This document shows positions 25,367 through 33,986 of a stretch of 64,000 bases of DNA, piece after piece; position 1 is the first letter of the stretch; every line of letters begins with the position of its first letter. The DNA comes from JAXDTI01 sp034090045. GTDB taxonomy: Bacteria; Actinomycetota; Actinomycetes; Actinomycetales; Actinomycetaceae. Both the position numbers and the translations under genes were made by a program. The notes beneath the pieces were generated by a model. It was not told the DNA's origin. It ran no database searches and worked only from the letters and a program-made list of their open reading frames with translations. The stretch covers positions 62,001-126,000 of the forward strand of contig JAXDTI010000003.1 in the NCBI GenBank assembly GCA_034090045.1. The letters run 5' to 3'.

Positions 25367-25954
25367 ATGCGCAAACAACCCGGAGACCGGCTCATCGACA
25401 TTATGATCGAGGATCTGGACACCGCACGCCGGCGCGACCCAGCAGCCCGCACCCGCCTCGAAGTGGCACTCAGCTATCCGGGTGTTCACGCACTGTGGGC
25501 ACATCGGCTAGCCAGCTTCCTGTGGCACAACAACGCGAAACTGCTGGCCAGACTGGTTTCCAGTGCTGTTCGCTCCGGAACCGGCGTTGATATACATCCG
25601 GGCGCGCAAATTGGACGCAGAGTCTTCATCGACCACGCCGATGGCGTCGTAATCGGCGAAACCTGTGAAGTAGGAAACGACTGTGTAATATTTCACCAGG
25701 TGACACTGGGCGGCGTTTCAATGAACAAAGGCAAACGCCACCCGACAGTCGGAAATCGGGTGATGATCGGTGCCGGCGCGAAAGTCCTGGGGCCAATAAC
25801 AATAGCTGATGGAGTGAAAATCGGCGCTAACGCCGTGGTGGTGAGAGACGTTCCTGAGGGTGAGATAGCCATCGGTGTTCCCGCTAAACTGCTCTCCGCT
25901 TCCCACAGCGGGGATGACGCTGACCTGATTATTGACCCGACTCTCTACATTTGA
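25367..25954 (+). CDS. cysE: Serine O-acetyltransferase
   Basis: Acetylates serine to give the CysK substrate. 195 residues, the short bacterial form: N-terminal helices with YPGVHALWAHRLASFLW, then a left-handed beta-helix with hexapeptide repeats (GVDIHPGAQIGRRVFIDHA, TLGGV, GAGAKVLGPI). The C-terminus DPTLYI ends in isoleucine, the residue that CysE inserts into the CysK active site in the cysteine synthase complex. Probable leaderless start. Confidence 0.96.
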   Translation: MRKQPGDRLIDIMIEDLDTARRRDPAARTRLEVALSYPGVHALWAHRLASFLWHNNAKLLARLVSSAVRSGTGVDIHPGAQIGRRVFIDHADGVVIGETCEVGNDCVIFHQVTLGGVSMNKGKRHPTVGNRVMIGAGAKVLGPITIADGVKIGANAVVVRDVPEGEIAIGVPAKLLSASHSGDDADLIIDPTLYI

Positions 25955-25965
25955 GAGAAGATTTC

Positions 25966-27243
25966 ATGGTGAACATTTTTAAGGCGGCACGAAGCAGGGC
26001 AGAAGGAGCGATAAACTCTTTCGAATACGCCTGGCCGGCGCTGTATAAAACCACGAAAATCGCTGCCCAAACCCTGTTGACACTGCAGGCTAGTGCGATT
26101 CTCGGTGTCGTTGGAATCGACGAATTCCGAAAGTTACGTACCGCCCCCGTCACCAGTAACTACCCGGAAATCCGACCGCACCCCTTCAAAGCGGCAGGCA
26201 GCGAATTCACCCTGTATATGAGCGGAAAACAAGTCTATCCGGACATGATTGCCGCCATCGAAAACGCGCGTGAAACCGTCTACTTTGAAACCTTTATATG
26301 GAAAGGCGACGAAGTTGGCAGACGCTTCAAAAACGCGTTGATTCGAGCCGCGCAGCGTGGCGTCGAGGTCTATATAATCTGGGATCGTTTCGGCAACATG
26401 GTCGTGAACCCGAGGTTCTTTAAATTCCCGAAATTGCGTAACCTGCACGTGCTGAAATACTCGCTGTGGCACACCGGACGCGACCACCGCAAAATACTCG
26501 CTGTCGATGATGATTTAGCGTTCGTTGGCGGATTCAACATCGGAGACACATATCGTTCCCGAACCTGGCGCGACACCCATGTACGTCTGCGCGGCACAAA
26601 AGCCTGGGAACTGCATAACGCTTTCGTGGACTTTTGGAACAACGCTAAACACCGGCGGCAACCAAACCTCCCCGACCCCGGAGCCGCCAACTGGGATGCC
26701 CGTATCGCCGCGAGACTCAACGACCCGAAACGGCTGCTCTTCCCGGTGCGCGGAATGTATCTTGACGCGTTGAACCGCGCCAGCGAATCGGTGTATATCA
26801 CCTCCGCATATTTCATCCCCGACCGCAACATCGAGGCCGCGCTGATAGCCGCTGCCCGCCGCGGAGCAGATGTGAAAGTGCTGGTTCCGGAAAAATCGAA
26901 CCATATCGTAGCGGACTGGATTTCGAGAGCCTATCTCACCGAATTGTTGGAAGCCGGCATCGAACTGTGGCTGTATCAAGACGTCATGATTCACTCAAAA
27001 ACTGCCGTTATCGACGGTAAATGGGCCACGATAGGCACCGCCAATATCGACCGGCTCTCCATGACCGGGAACTTCGAGATTAACCTTGAGATAACTGATG
27101 AGGATATGGCTCAGCGGATGCAGCAGATGTTCCTCACCGACCTGACTAATTCGCGGCAGATGACGCTTACGCAGTGGCGGAAGCGTCCGCTGCTGTCCCA
27201 AGCCACCGAAATGCTGCTCAAGCCTTTCGGGCTGCTGATATAG
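25966..27243 (+). CDS. Cardiolipin synthase / phospholipase D-family protein
   Basis: A 425-residue protein with two HKD motifs: HTGRDHRKILAVDDD and IHSKTAVIDGKWATIGTANID. Two-HKD bacterial proteins of this layout make cardiolipin from phosphatidylglycerol or transfer phosphatidyl groups. Only one weak hydrophobic stretch lies near the N-terminus (AAQTLLTLQASAILGVVG). ATG 25966 is preferred; the frame runs into cysE from 25951. pgsA, supplying phosphatidylglycerol phosphate, is 8 kb away. Confidence 0.88.
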   Translation: MVNIFKAARSRAEGAINSFEYAWPALYKTTKIAAQTLLTLQASAILGVVGIDEFRKLRTAPVTSNYPEIRPHPFKAAGSEFTLYMSGKQVYPDMIAAIENARETVYFETFIWKGDEVGRRFKNALIRAAQRGVEVYIIWDRFGNMVVNPRFFKFPKLRNLHVLKYSLWHTGRDHRKILAVDDDLAFVGGFNIGDTYRSRTWRDTHVRLRGTKAWELHNAFVDFWNNAKHRRQPNLPDPGAANWDARIAARLNDPKRLLFPVRGMYLDALNRASESVYITSAYFIPDRNIEAALIAAARRGADVKVLVPEKSNHIVADWISRAYLTELLEAGIELWLYQDVMIHSKTAVIDGKWATIGTANIDRLSMTGNFEINLEITDEDMAQRMQQMFLTDLTNSRQMTLTQWRKRPLLSQATEMLLKPFGLLI

Positions 27244-27274
27244 GTTTTAGCGGTTCCAAAACTGTTATTACTTA

Positions 27275-27379
27275 AGGCGCGGCTTCGCTTGAGCTTTCAC
27301 GGGCTGCAGGTTGCGTCACGCTCGCTGCGCTCGCTCACGCAAAGGCAGCCCTTTCGAAAGCCACGGCGTGAAGCCGCCT
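27275..27379. repeat. 105-nt nested imperfect inverted repeat between cls and miaA
   Basis: Successive complementary blocks share nearly one axis: AGGC/GCCT (27275-27278, 27376-27379), GGCTTC/GAAGCC (27281-27286, 27370-27375), GCTTTC/GAAAGC (27293-27298, 27356-27361), GGGCTGC/GCAGCCC (27301-27307, 27345-27351) and TTGCGT/ACGCAA (27311-27316, 27337-27342), with loop 27317-27336. It sits between convergent genes. It may be a large bidirectional terminator, a structured RNA or a small palindromic mobile repeat. Confidence 0.7.
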
Positions 27380-27394
27380 GGGGCAACAGCGACC

Positions 27395-28303
27395 TTAAAG
27401 GGGGAACAGTCCGCGTTTTGATAGTTCGGCAAAAGCTGTCGGATAGTCATTCACCCAGATGATACGCCGATCCCTGCTAAACCATTTCACTTGTTTCTTC
27501 GCTAACTTTATAGTCAATCGAGAAATCTCCGCGATCGCCTCGCCCTCGCTCATTTCACCACGCAAATAGGCTGCCACTTCGGCATATCCGGTAGCTTTAC
27601 TGGCGGTTGGAGTGTTCGGGAAACCGCGAGATAACAGCGCCGACACCTCATCGGCCCAACCAGCTTCCCACATTTTTACCGTGCGCAACTCGATACGAGA
27701 AGCCAGCTCATCCGGTGGGATACGTAACCCAACCTGTACAGTATCTGGCCAGTGATAGCGATATTCAGGCAGCTGGGCAGAAAAGGGTCGCCCAGAAATC
27801 TCGATAACCTCCAGAGCACGCACAACCCGTCTGGTGTTCTCAACCGGAATTCGTTCAGCGCTTAGCGGATCGGCGTCGGCGAGCCGCTGATGGAGCGTGA
27901 ACGCACCAACCTCCGAAAGCTCGCGTTCCAGACGGGCACGCACCTGAGGGTCGGTTCCTGGAAAATCGATTTCATCGAGTAGCGCCCGCACATACAGGCC
28001 GGAACCGCCCACCACAATCGGAGTATCCCCGACCGCGCTGATCATTTCGACATCCAGGCGAGCATGACGCTGATATGCCGCAACCGAAGCCGGCTGCTCG
28101 ATATCCAAAACATCAATTTGACTGTGCGGAACACCGCGGGTGTCGAGAGTCTTCGCAGTCCCGATATCGAGCCCGCGATACAGGCTGAAAGAATCAGCGT
28201 TCACAATTTGGGAGCCAGCACCGGTAGCCACAATGCGTTCAGCCAGCTGTAGAGCCAGCTCGCTCTTTCCCGAGCCGGTAGCGCCGACTATCGCGACAAT
28301 CAC
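27395..28303 (-). CDS. miaA: tRNA dimethylallyltransferase
   Basis: Transfers a dimethylallyl group to A37 of tRNAs reading U-starting codons. 302 residues with the P-loop IVGATGSGKSELAL, DSFSLYRGLDIGTAK, VVGGSGLYVRALLDE and KATGYAEV. The GTG at 28303, 16 nt after miaB, gives the normal N-terminus; the frame continues upstream inside miaB. MiaB then methylthiolates the product, and the two genes are consecutive. Confidence 0.95.
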   Translation of the reverse strand: MIVAIVGATGSGKSELALQLAERIVATGAGSQIVNADSFSLYRGLDIGTAKTLDTRGVPHSQIDVLDIEQPASVAAYQRHARLDVEMISAVGDTPIVVGGSGLYVRALLDEIDFPGTDPQVRARLERELSEVGAFTLHQRLADADPLSAERIPVENTRRVVRALEVIEISGRPFSAQLPEYRYHWPDTVQVGLRIPPDELASRIELRTVKMWEAGWADEVSALLSRGFPNTPTASKATGYAEVAAYLRGEMSEGEAIAEISRLTIKLAKKQVKWFSRDRRIIWVNDYPTAFAELSKRGLFPL

Positions 28304-28319
28304 TGTTAAACCAGTCTTT

Positions 28320-29834
28320 TCAAGCACCGGGGCGAAGCGTGGGAAGCCCCAGAGACACCGGCGCGTCCTCGGCCGCAGCTGCCGCATGGGTTGCCTCCCA
28401 GGCATCCCCGGCACGGGTGCGCTCAACCTCAAAGAGCCCGCCGCTAACACCGGAATCAGCAATCAGGTGATGAGGGGCACCGTGAGTGACCTGAACGCGA
28501 ACCAGATCGCCGGGACGGGGTTCGCGGGACCCTGTAAAACTCTCAGGCACCGCCAAGTGGACGAGCCGGTTGTCGCGCGTGCGCCCCGAAATTCGATGCC
28601 ACTGGCCGTCCTTTCGACCCTCGCCGGCCATAATCAAAACTTCCTGGGTGGAGCCAACCAGGTTTTCGTTAAGCTCAGTTGAAATACGCTCCTGCAAAGC
28701 CACCAGTCGGTTATAGCGATCCTGCTTTACCTCAGCAGGCACCTGGTCTGGGCGGTCAGCAGCTGGAGTGTTTGGGCGTGGCGAATACAAGAATGTGAAG
28801 GCAGAAGCGAAACGCGCCTGCTCGACAACATCCAAAGTACGTTGAAAATCATCCTCCGTCTCCCCGGGGAAACCGACGATAATATCGGTGGTGATCGCGG
28901 CATCAGGAATAGCCGAACGCACCCGGGAAAGAATATCTAGAAACCTGTCGCAACGATACGACCTGCGCATCTGACGCAGTATCTCATCCGATCCGGACTG
29001 CAACGGCATGTGTAGCGAAGGCATTACTGTCGGAGTCTCGACCATCGCGGCAATCACATCATCACGGAAAGCCGCCGGATGCGGGGAAGTGAAACGCAAA
29101 CGCTCTAGCCCCGCGACGTTACCCACGGTACGCAACAACTGGGCAAAAGCAGCGCGATCCCCGAAACCAGCACCGTAGGAATTCACGTTCTGACCGAGCA
29201 GTGTCACCTCGATAGCTCCCTGGTCAACGACAGCTTGCACCTCTGAAACAATATCGCCGGGACGCCGGTCGCGCTCCCGACCACGCAGCTGCGGGACGAT
29301 ACAAAAAGTGCAGGTGTTGTTGCAGCCAACCGAAATAGAAACCCAGGCGGCATAAACCGATTCCCGATGACTGGGCAGGGTCGATGGAAAAGTTTTGAGG
29401 GACTCCTCGATCTCTACAGCGGCTCGCTCTATATGGGCTGAGCGCTGCAGCAGCGCCGGTAACACATCGATATTGTGGGTTCCGAAAACCACATCCACCC
29501 AGGGGGCGCGCTCAACAATTTCGCCGCGCAGCTGCTGGGCGAGACACCCACCAACCGCGATCTGCATCCCCGGGCGTTCACGCTTTACGGCAGCGAGCTG
29601 ACCGAGATGACCAAAAAGCCTGGTGGCTGCAGCTTCACGTACCGAACAGGTGTTGAGAACAACCACATCGGCACCGTCATCACCGGCATCGGTGGCTCGG
29701 CGAGCAGATTCCGGAACTTCGCGGACCGGAACAAGTCCGGCCGCATCGAGCAGCCCGGCCATGCGTTCAGAATCATGCACGTTCATCTGGCAGCCGAGAG
29801 TCTGGACAGTATAGGTACGAGGCATGACGTCCAT
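28320..29834 (-). CDS. miaB: tRNA-2-methylthio-N6-dimethylallyladenosine synthase
   Basis: Radical-SAM methylthiotransferase acting on i6A37. 504 residues: N-terminal domain with three cluster cysteines (LGCQMN, NTCSVRE, GGCLAQ), radical-SAM CNNTCTFC motif, and a C-terminal TRAM domain (GRTRDNRLVHL). A C-terminal tail beyond TRAM is Ala-rich. ATG 29834 has a GGGAGAG site. It precedes miaA in one operon. Confidence 0.97.
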   Translation of the reverse strand: MDVMPRTYTVQTLGCQMNVHDSERMAGLLDAAGLVPVREVPESARRATDAGDDGADVVVLNTCSVREAAATRLFGHLGQLAAVKRERPGMQIAVGGCLAQQLRGEIVERAPWVDVVFGTHNIDVLPALLQRSAHIERAAVEIEESLKTFPSTLPSHRESVYAAWVSISVGCNNTCTFCIVPQLRGRERDRRPGDIVSEVQAVVDQGAIEVTLLGQNVNSYGAGFGDRAAFAQLLRTVGNVAGLERLRFTSPHPAAFRDDVIAAMVETPTVMPSLHMPLQSGSDEILRQMRRSYRCDRFLDILSRVRSAIPDAAITTDIIVGFPGETEDDFQRTLDVVEQARFASAFTFLYSPRPNTPAADRPDQVPAEVKQDRYNRLVALQERISTELNENLVGSTQEVLIMAGEGRKDGQWHRISGRTRDNRLVHLAVPESFTGSREPRPGDLVRVQVTHGAPHHLIADSGVSGGLFEVERTRAGDAWEATHAAAAAEDAPVSLGLPTLRPGA

Positions 29835-29947
29835 TTTAATAGCTCTCCCAGCCCGGTGCCGACCGGTTTGTGGCAGATACCGGGTCGCCGAGACCGACCA
29901 AACCGATAAGATGGTGAGGTACCTATTAGTTTGAGGGAGATAACGAA

Positions 29948-31153
29948 ATGGTTCAGATTATTCCTTTCGCAGCATGGCATCCGACAGCCGAAACGGCCCC
30001 CAGTTTTGCCTGCCCACCCTATGACGTGGTGGATCGAGAAGGCGCAAAAAAGCTTGCCCCTAAACACCGATTCCTGGAAGTCATTCGCCCCGAAATCGGG
30101 CTGCCCGCAGGTATCAGCGAAGATGACCCGCAGGCACACGAGCTGGCGCGTACTCGACTTCAGGACTTCAAAGATGACGGAACCCTGATACACGATGAAG
30201 AACCACAGCTGTATATATATCGGGAAGTGAAATTCGGGCATGAACAGACCGGCGTGGTCGCCTGCGTTCGTACTGCCGATTACCGCAACGGCATCATAAA
30301 ACGCCACGAACGCACCATCGTCCAGAAAGAACAAAACCGGGTGGACCATTTCAAAGCGACGAAGTCGCAAACCGAACCGGTGTTCTTGACCTATGAGCAT
30401 GACCAGCAGATTGACTATCTGGTACAGAAAGTGATGCTGCATGAACCGCTAATTAACTTCACTGATGCTCACGGTTCCGTACAGCAACTGTGGCCGGTGC
30501 CAGATTATTCGCCGCTGGTGCAGTCTTTTTCTCAAATCGGGGCGCTCTATATCGCTGACGGTCACCATCGCACCGCCTCGGCGGCACGGGTTGCCGAAGA
30601 CCTCGGTCTGGATGGCGATGACCCGAACAACTCCATAATGGCAGTTATCTTCCCAGATAATCAGCTAAACGTGTTGGCATATAACCGTATCGTCCACGGT
30701 CTCAACGGCTTAACCCCGGCACAGCTTCAGGTGCAGCTGGCCAACGATTTCGGTGTTTACCGTGCAATCGATGCCCGAGACGCGAAACCGCGATCCCGCC
30801 ACACTTTTGGAATGCGACTGGGAGGACAGTGGTATCGCATCGTCTATCACGGCGAGGACACCGGAAACGTCATCGGAGATTTGGATTCCCAAATTCTCTC
30901 CGACAGGGTTTTGAAGCCGCTGCTGGGTATTGAGGATCTGCGCACCGATCCGCGTATCGAGTTCGTTGGCGGTACCCGATCCATCAACATTATGGAGGAA
31001 CGCACCGATAACGACTCGGTGGCTTTCGGGCTCTACCCGACCTCGGTGGCCGAGATGATTGCGGTAGCAGATGTTGATGAAATCATGCCGCCAAAATCAA
31101 CCTGGTTTGAACCGAAGATTGATTCCGGACTGTTCCTCAAAGATCTCGGCTGA
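29948..31153 (+). CDS. DUF1015 family protein
   Basis: A 401-residue protein of the DUF1015 family, with PPYDVVDREGA, RHERTIVQKEQNRVDHFKAT and the hallmark LYIADGHHRTASAARVA. The family is related to the ParB/SerK fold and some relatives are free-serine kinases, but no function is assigned for this branch. GAGGGAG precedes the ATG. It stands alone, divergent from miaB. Confidence 0.88.
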   Translation: MVQIIPFAAWHPTAETAPSFACPPYDVVDREGAKKLAPKHRFLEVIRPEIGLPAGISEDDPQAHELARTRLQDFKDDGTLIHDEEPQLYIYREVKFGHEQTGVVACVRTADYRNGIIKRHERTIVQKEQNRVDHFKATKSQTEPVFLTYEHDQQIDYLVQKVMLHEPLINFTDAHGSVQQLWPVPDYSPLVQSFSQIGALYIADGHHRTASAARVAEDLGLDGDDPNNSIMAVIFPDNQLNVLAYNRIVHGLNGLTPAQLQVQLANDFGVYRAIDARDAKPRSRHTFGMRLGGQWYRIVYHGEDTGNVIGDLDSQILSDRVLKPLLGIEDLRTDPRIEFVGGTRSINIMEERTDNDSVAFGLYPTSVAEMIAVADVDEIMPPKSTWFEPKIDSGLFLKDLG

Positions 31154-31178
31154 ACAACCAGTTGTTTTTATTTATAGG

Positions 31179-31210
31179 CTGTGGTCCTGTGTATGCGCAC
31201 AGGATCACAG
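31179..31210. terminator. Hairpin between the DUF1015 gene and cinA
   Basis: A 13-bp stem with one wobble (31179-31191 with 31198-31210) and 6-nt loop abuts the cinA stop codon. It separates two convergent genes. The T-rich stretch lies on the + strand before it, so termination efficiency is unclear. Confidence 0.55.
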
Positions 31211-31711
31211 TCATTTGTCACGTAAATCATCACCGATAGTGTCGAGTAGCATTTCCAGGGCGGTAGCGACCGTTGCGTGACGTACCTGTGCTCGCTGCCC
31301 AGGGAGACAACAGCGGCGCACGACAGCTCCCCCGGCAGTGGAAACAGCTATATAAACGGTTCCTGCCGGCTTGCCATCAGCTGATCCGGGACCGGCCACA
31401 CCGGTTACGGCAACGGCAATATCGGCGTTGAAGAGTTCGCGCGCACCGAGAGCCATCTGCTCGGCTACAACCTGGTCTACCGGCCCGAACTGTGCAAGCC
31501 GTTCGGCAGAAACCTCCAACACCCGGTGTTTCATTTCAGCGCTATAGGTGACAGCGGCCCCGCGAATCACCTGGGAAGCGCCAGGCACATCGCACAGGGT
31601 CGCACAGATAGCTCCCCCGGTTAAGGACTCGGCTGACACAATGGTTACTTTCGCTTCCCGAGCAGCGGCGATAACCCGCTCGGCAAGCCCATAGAGGTCA
31701 TCAGTGTTCAC
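31211..31711 (-). CDS. cinA: CinA C-terminal domain protein (nicotinamide-nucleotide amidohydrolase, PncC)
   Basis: Deamidates NMN to nicotinate mononucleotide in pyridine-nucleotide salvage. 166 residues, a stand-alone CinA C-terminal domain: SAESLTGGAICATL, VTYSAEMKHRVL, AVTGVAGPGSADGKPAGTV. Its GTG start overlaps the end of recX by 11 nt. In most Actinobacteria cinA lies between pgsA and clgR; here it is downstream of recX. Confidence 0.93.
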   Translation of the reverse strand: MNTDDLYGLAERVIAAAREAKVTIVSAESLTGGAICATLCDVPGASQVIRGAAVTYSAEMKHRVLEVSAERLAQFGPVDQVVAEQMALGARELFNADIAVAVTGVAGPGSADGKPAGTVYIAVSTAGGAVVRRCCLPGQRAQVRHATVATALEMLLDTIGDDLRDK

Positions 31712-32336
31712 CCAGATATTCTCTCACCAAGGTAGCGGCAAGCGAGCTGGGATACCCGCGCCGATACAGCATATTCGTAAGTTTGCGGTAACGCCGCTCA
31801 TAGTCACCATCGGGGGGTGGTTTTTCAGGGTCGCACTCAAAGTCATCCGGGGCGGGGTCGTTCAGGGGGCGACTACCCCGCAACCAACCAGAAACCAGTC
31901 GGCGAGCCCGCTGTTCTACCTCGCCGGAATCAAGTTCAGCTAAAAAGTGTGCAACTACCTCATCGGGAATCCCCTTGAGACGAGCCTGCTGCTGAAGCGC
32001 TACACCTACCAGACCCCGCTCGTTAAAACGCGAACGCAAGAAACGCTGCCCGTAGGCCTCGTCATCTATGAGGCCAACGCGCGTCAAACGCTGGAGAACC
32101 TCCGAAATAACCTCGTCACGATAACCCACACCCTGAAGTTTTCGTCGCAGCGTGGCAGTGCTCATGTCTGCCCGATCGAGACGGTTCAGGGCATCCTCGT
32201 GGGCTCTTTCCACCGCTTCAGGGAAACCCAGATTTGCCATGCGTTCGCGTCGAACTTCCCGACGTTTCGGATCCGGGGGGCGACGTTTCCTCACTATCGA
32301 GGTGTCCTCAAATTGGGGGTCGATGTATTTAACCAT
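31701..32336 (-). CDS. recX: Regulatory protein RecX
   Basis: Binds and inhibits RecA filaments. 211 residues, with three-helix repeats: ALNRLDRADMSTATLRRKL, VLQRLTRVGLIDDEAYGQR, and RFNERGLVGVALQQQ, plus a charged N-terminus. It follows recA by 60 nt with a strong hairpin in the gap and overlaps cinA. Confidence 0.93.
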   Translation of the reverse strand: MVKYIDPQFEDTSIVRKRRPPDPKRREVRRERMANLGFPEAVERAHEDALNRLDRADMSTATLRRKLQGVGYRDEVISEVLQRLTRVGLIDDEAYGQRFLRSRFNERGLVGVALQQQARLKGIPDEVVAHFLAELDSGEVEQRARRLVSGWLRGSRPLNDPAPDDFECDPEKPPPDGDYERRYRKLTNMLYRRGYPSSLAATLVREYLGEH

Positions 32337-32357
32337 AAGAGACTCAGCCTGGAGGCA

Positions 32358-32389
32358 CTGTTGGGAACCCGCGAACGGGTCCCCAACAG
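32358..32389 (-). terminator. recA-recX intergenic hairpin
   Basis: A 14-bp stem that is perfect only in the leftward transcript (the A-C mismatch on the + strand becomes G-U), with a 4-nt loop. No T-run follows. Partial termination between recA and recX is known in other bacteria and would keep RecX low. Confidence 0.6.
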
Positions 32390-32396
32390 GATCACC

Positions 32397-33521
32397 CTAT
32401 TGTCCTACCGCTCGCAGTTTCGCGCCCTTAGGGGCACCGTCATTAGTGGTTGCAGAATCGCGGGATTCGTTTTCTGTCTCGGTAACTGCAGGTTCAGAAT
32501 CATCCTCAATAATGCCCATTTGAGCCAAAATCTTGTGTTCGAGTTCCTCAGATAACTCCGGGTTGTCCCTGAGGAAAGAGCGAACATTCTCTTTACCCTG
32601 CCCGAGCTGATCCTTACCGTAGGTGTACCAGGAGCCGGACTTGTCAATAACTCCACAATCCACACCCATATCAATTATGGATCCCTCACGGGAAATGCCC
32701 TCACCGTACATAATGTCGAATTCTGCCTGTTTAAATGGTGGAGCAATCTTGTTCTTCACGATCTTTGCCCGCGTCCGGTTACCAATCGGCTCAGTGCCGT
32801 TCTTCAAAGTTTCGATACGCCGCACATCGATACGCACCGAAGCATAAAACTTCAAAGCCTTGCCTCCGGTGGTGGTCTCCGGATTACCGAAAAACACTCC
32901 GATCTTTTCCCGTAACTGGTTAATGAAAATAGCGGTTGTTCCGGTGGCGGATAGCGCACCGGTTATTTTTCGTAGCGCCTGGCTCATTAAACGAGCCTGC
33001 AAACCGACATGAGAGTCCCCCATTTCACCCTCAATCTCAGCCTTTGGCACCAGCGCCGCAACCGAGTCAATAACCACAATGTCGAGCCCACCGGAACGAA
33101 TCAACATATCCGCTATTTCCAGTGCCTGCTCTCCGGTATCCGGTTGCGCAACCAGCAGGGCATCAGTATCAACCCCTAGACGTTTCGCATACTCCGGATC
33201 CAGGGCGTGCTCAGCATCAATAAAGGCAGCTGTCCCCCCGGCTGCCTGTGCGGACGCCACCGCGTGCAGCGCTAAAGTAGTTTTGCCGGAAGATTCCGGT
33301 CCGTAAATCTCAACAACCCGCCCCCGTGGCAGACCGCCGACCCCGAGTGCCACATCAAGGGCAATCGAACCGGTTGGTATCACCTGGACGCTGCGGTGCG
33401 GCTGATCTCCGAGACGCATGACGGAGCCTTTACCATACTGCTTATCTATTTGAGTTAGCGCAATCTGCAAAGCCTTATCTCGATTCTGCATATTCGCGCG
33501 AATGTCGGTTTTAACGGCCAT
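32397..33521 (-). CDS. recA: Recombinase RecA
   Basis: Forms filaments on single-stranded DNA for recombination and LexA cleavage. 374 residues: Walker A GPESSGKTT, FIDAEHALDPEYAKRLGVD, DNA-binding loops with GEMGDSHVGLQARLMSQALR and GNPETTTGGKALKFYASVR; acidic C-terminal tail, no intein. ATG 33521 has AAGGGA upstream; the frame continues to 33629 without family similarity. Expression is likely SOS-controlled through the box at 33695-33708. Confidence 0.98.
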   Translation of the reverse strand: MAVKTDIRANMQNRDKALQIALTQIDKQYGKGSVMRLGDQPHRSVQVIPTGSIALDVALGVGGLPRGRVVEIYGPESSGKTTLALHAVASAQAAGGTAAFIDAEHALDPEYAKRLGVDTDALLVAQPDTGEQALEIADMLIRSGGLDIVVIDSVAALVPKAEIEGEMGDSHVGLQARLMSQALRKITGALSATGTTAIFINQLREKIGVFFGNPETTTGGKALKFYASVRIDVRRIETLKNGTEPIGNRTRAKIVKNKIAPPFKQAEFDIMYGEGISREGSIIDMGVDCGVIDKSGSWYTYGKDQLGQGKENVRSFLRDNPELSEELEHKILAQMGIIEDDSEPAVTETENESRDSATTNDGAPKGAKLRAVGQ

Positions 33522-33640
33522 TTTGTTCCCTTTCTGTTGCACTCTCCGCGTTGTAACTATTCGGTCATTTCCGGGCTCAGTCTCTCCGGCTGTGCCTGCA
33601 CTCCTCACGATATCGGCGACCTCCGACATCTAGAATCCGC

Positions 33641-33665
33641 ACCGACAATATCGGCAATTGTCGGT
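33641..33665. promoter_or_regulatory. 9-bp inverted repeat overlapping the recA -10
   Basis: ACCGACAAT (33641-33649) and ATTGTCGGT (33657-33665) flank 7 nt. It covers the predicted recA -10 and start region and is distinct from the LexA box upstream. Confidence 0.45.
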
Positions 33666-33684
33666 TTTATCCGGGAGCTGTCAA
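33657..33684 (-). promoter_or_regulatory. recA promoter
   Basis: Consensus -35 TTGACA (complement of 33679-33684), 16-bp spacer, -10 GACAAT (complement of 33657-33662). The start would lie near 33650, about 130 nt before recA. Confidence 0.5.
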
Positions 33685-33694
33685 CAGTTTAAAG

Positions 33695-33708
33695 CGAACA
33701 GGTGTTCG
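33695..33708. promoter_or_regulatory. LexA (SOS) box upstream of recA
   Basis: CGAACAGGTGTTCG contains the GAAC-N4-GTTC dyad of Gram-positive/actinobacterial SOS boxes, 10 nt upstream of the predicted recA -35 and about 175 nt from the recA start. Confidence 0.8.
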
Positions 33709-33731
33709 ATAGCAAAAGGCGCGCCGGGAAC

Positions 33732-33986
33732 CTAAAAACCCAGACCCGGCGAGTGCGCGGGTTTACGACGTGAATTTCGGTTAGCACGATGCACCCAGAT
33801 CAACGCCGGATCCCGATCGGTTTCCGTTATTAAAGCCGCCCAGACTGTCTGGGGATCGGCACCTGCTTCCAGGGCATCCCATGCGGATGAACCAAATTCG
33901 GTGAGCACCAGGTCGTGAATAATCGAGTCGCCGTAGGCAGACCCATAGACCCGGTTTAGCGAATCGAAAAATTCCGAGCGCTTCAT
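33732..33986 (-). CDS. DUF3046 family protein
   Basis: An 84-residue protein of the actinobacterial DUF3046 family, found beside recA. It begins MKRSEFFDSLNRVYGSAYG and has the family DL-L-EFGSSAWDALEAG and VWAALITETD pattern. Its ATG overlaps the clgR stop by one base. Function unknown; the C-terminus is basic. Confidence 0.85.
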   Translation of the reverse strand: MKRSEFFDSLNRVYGSAYGDSIIHDLVLTEFGSSAWDALEAGADPQTVWAALITETDRDPALIWVHRANRNSRRKPAHSPGLGF

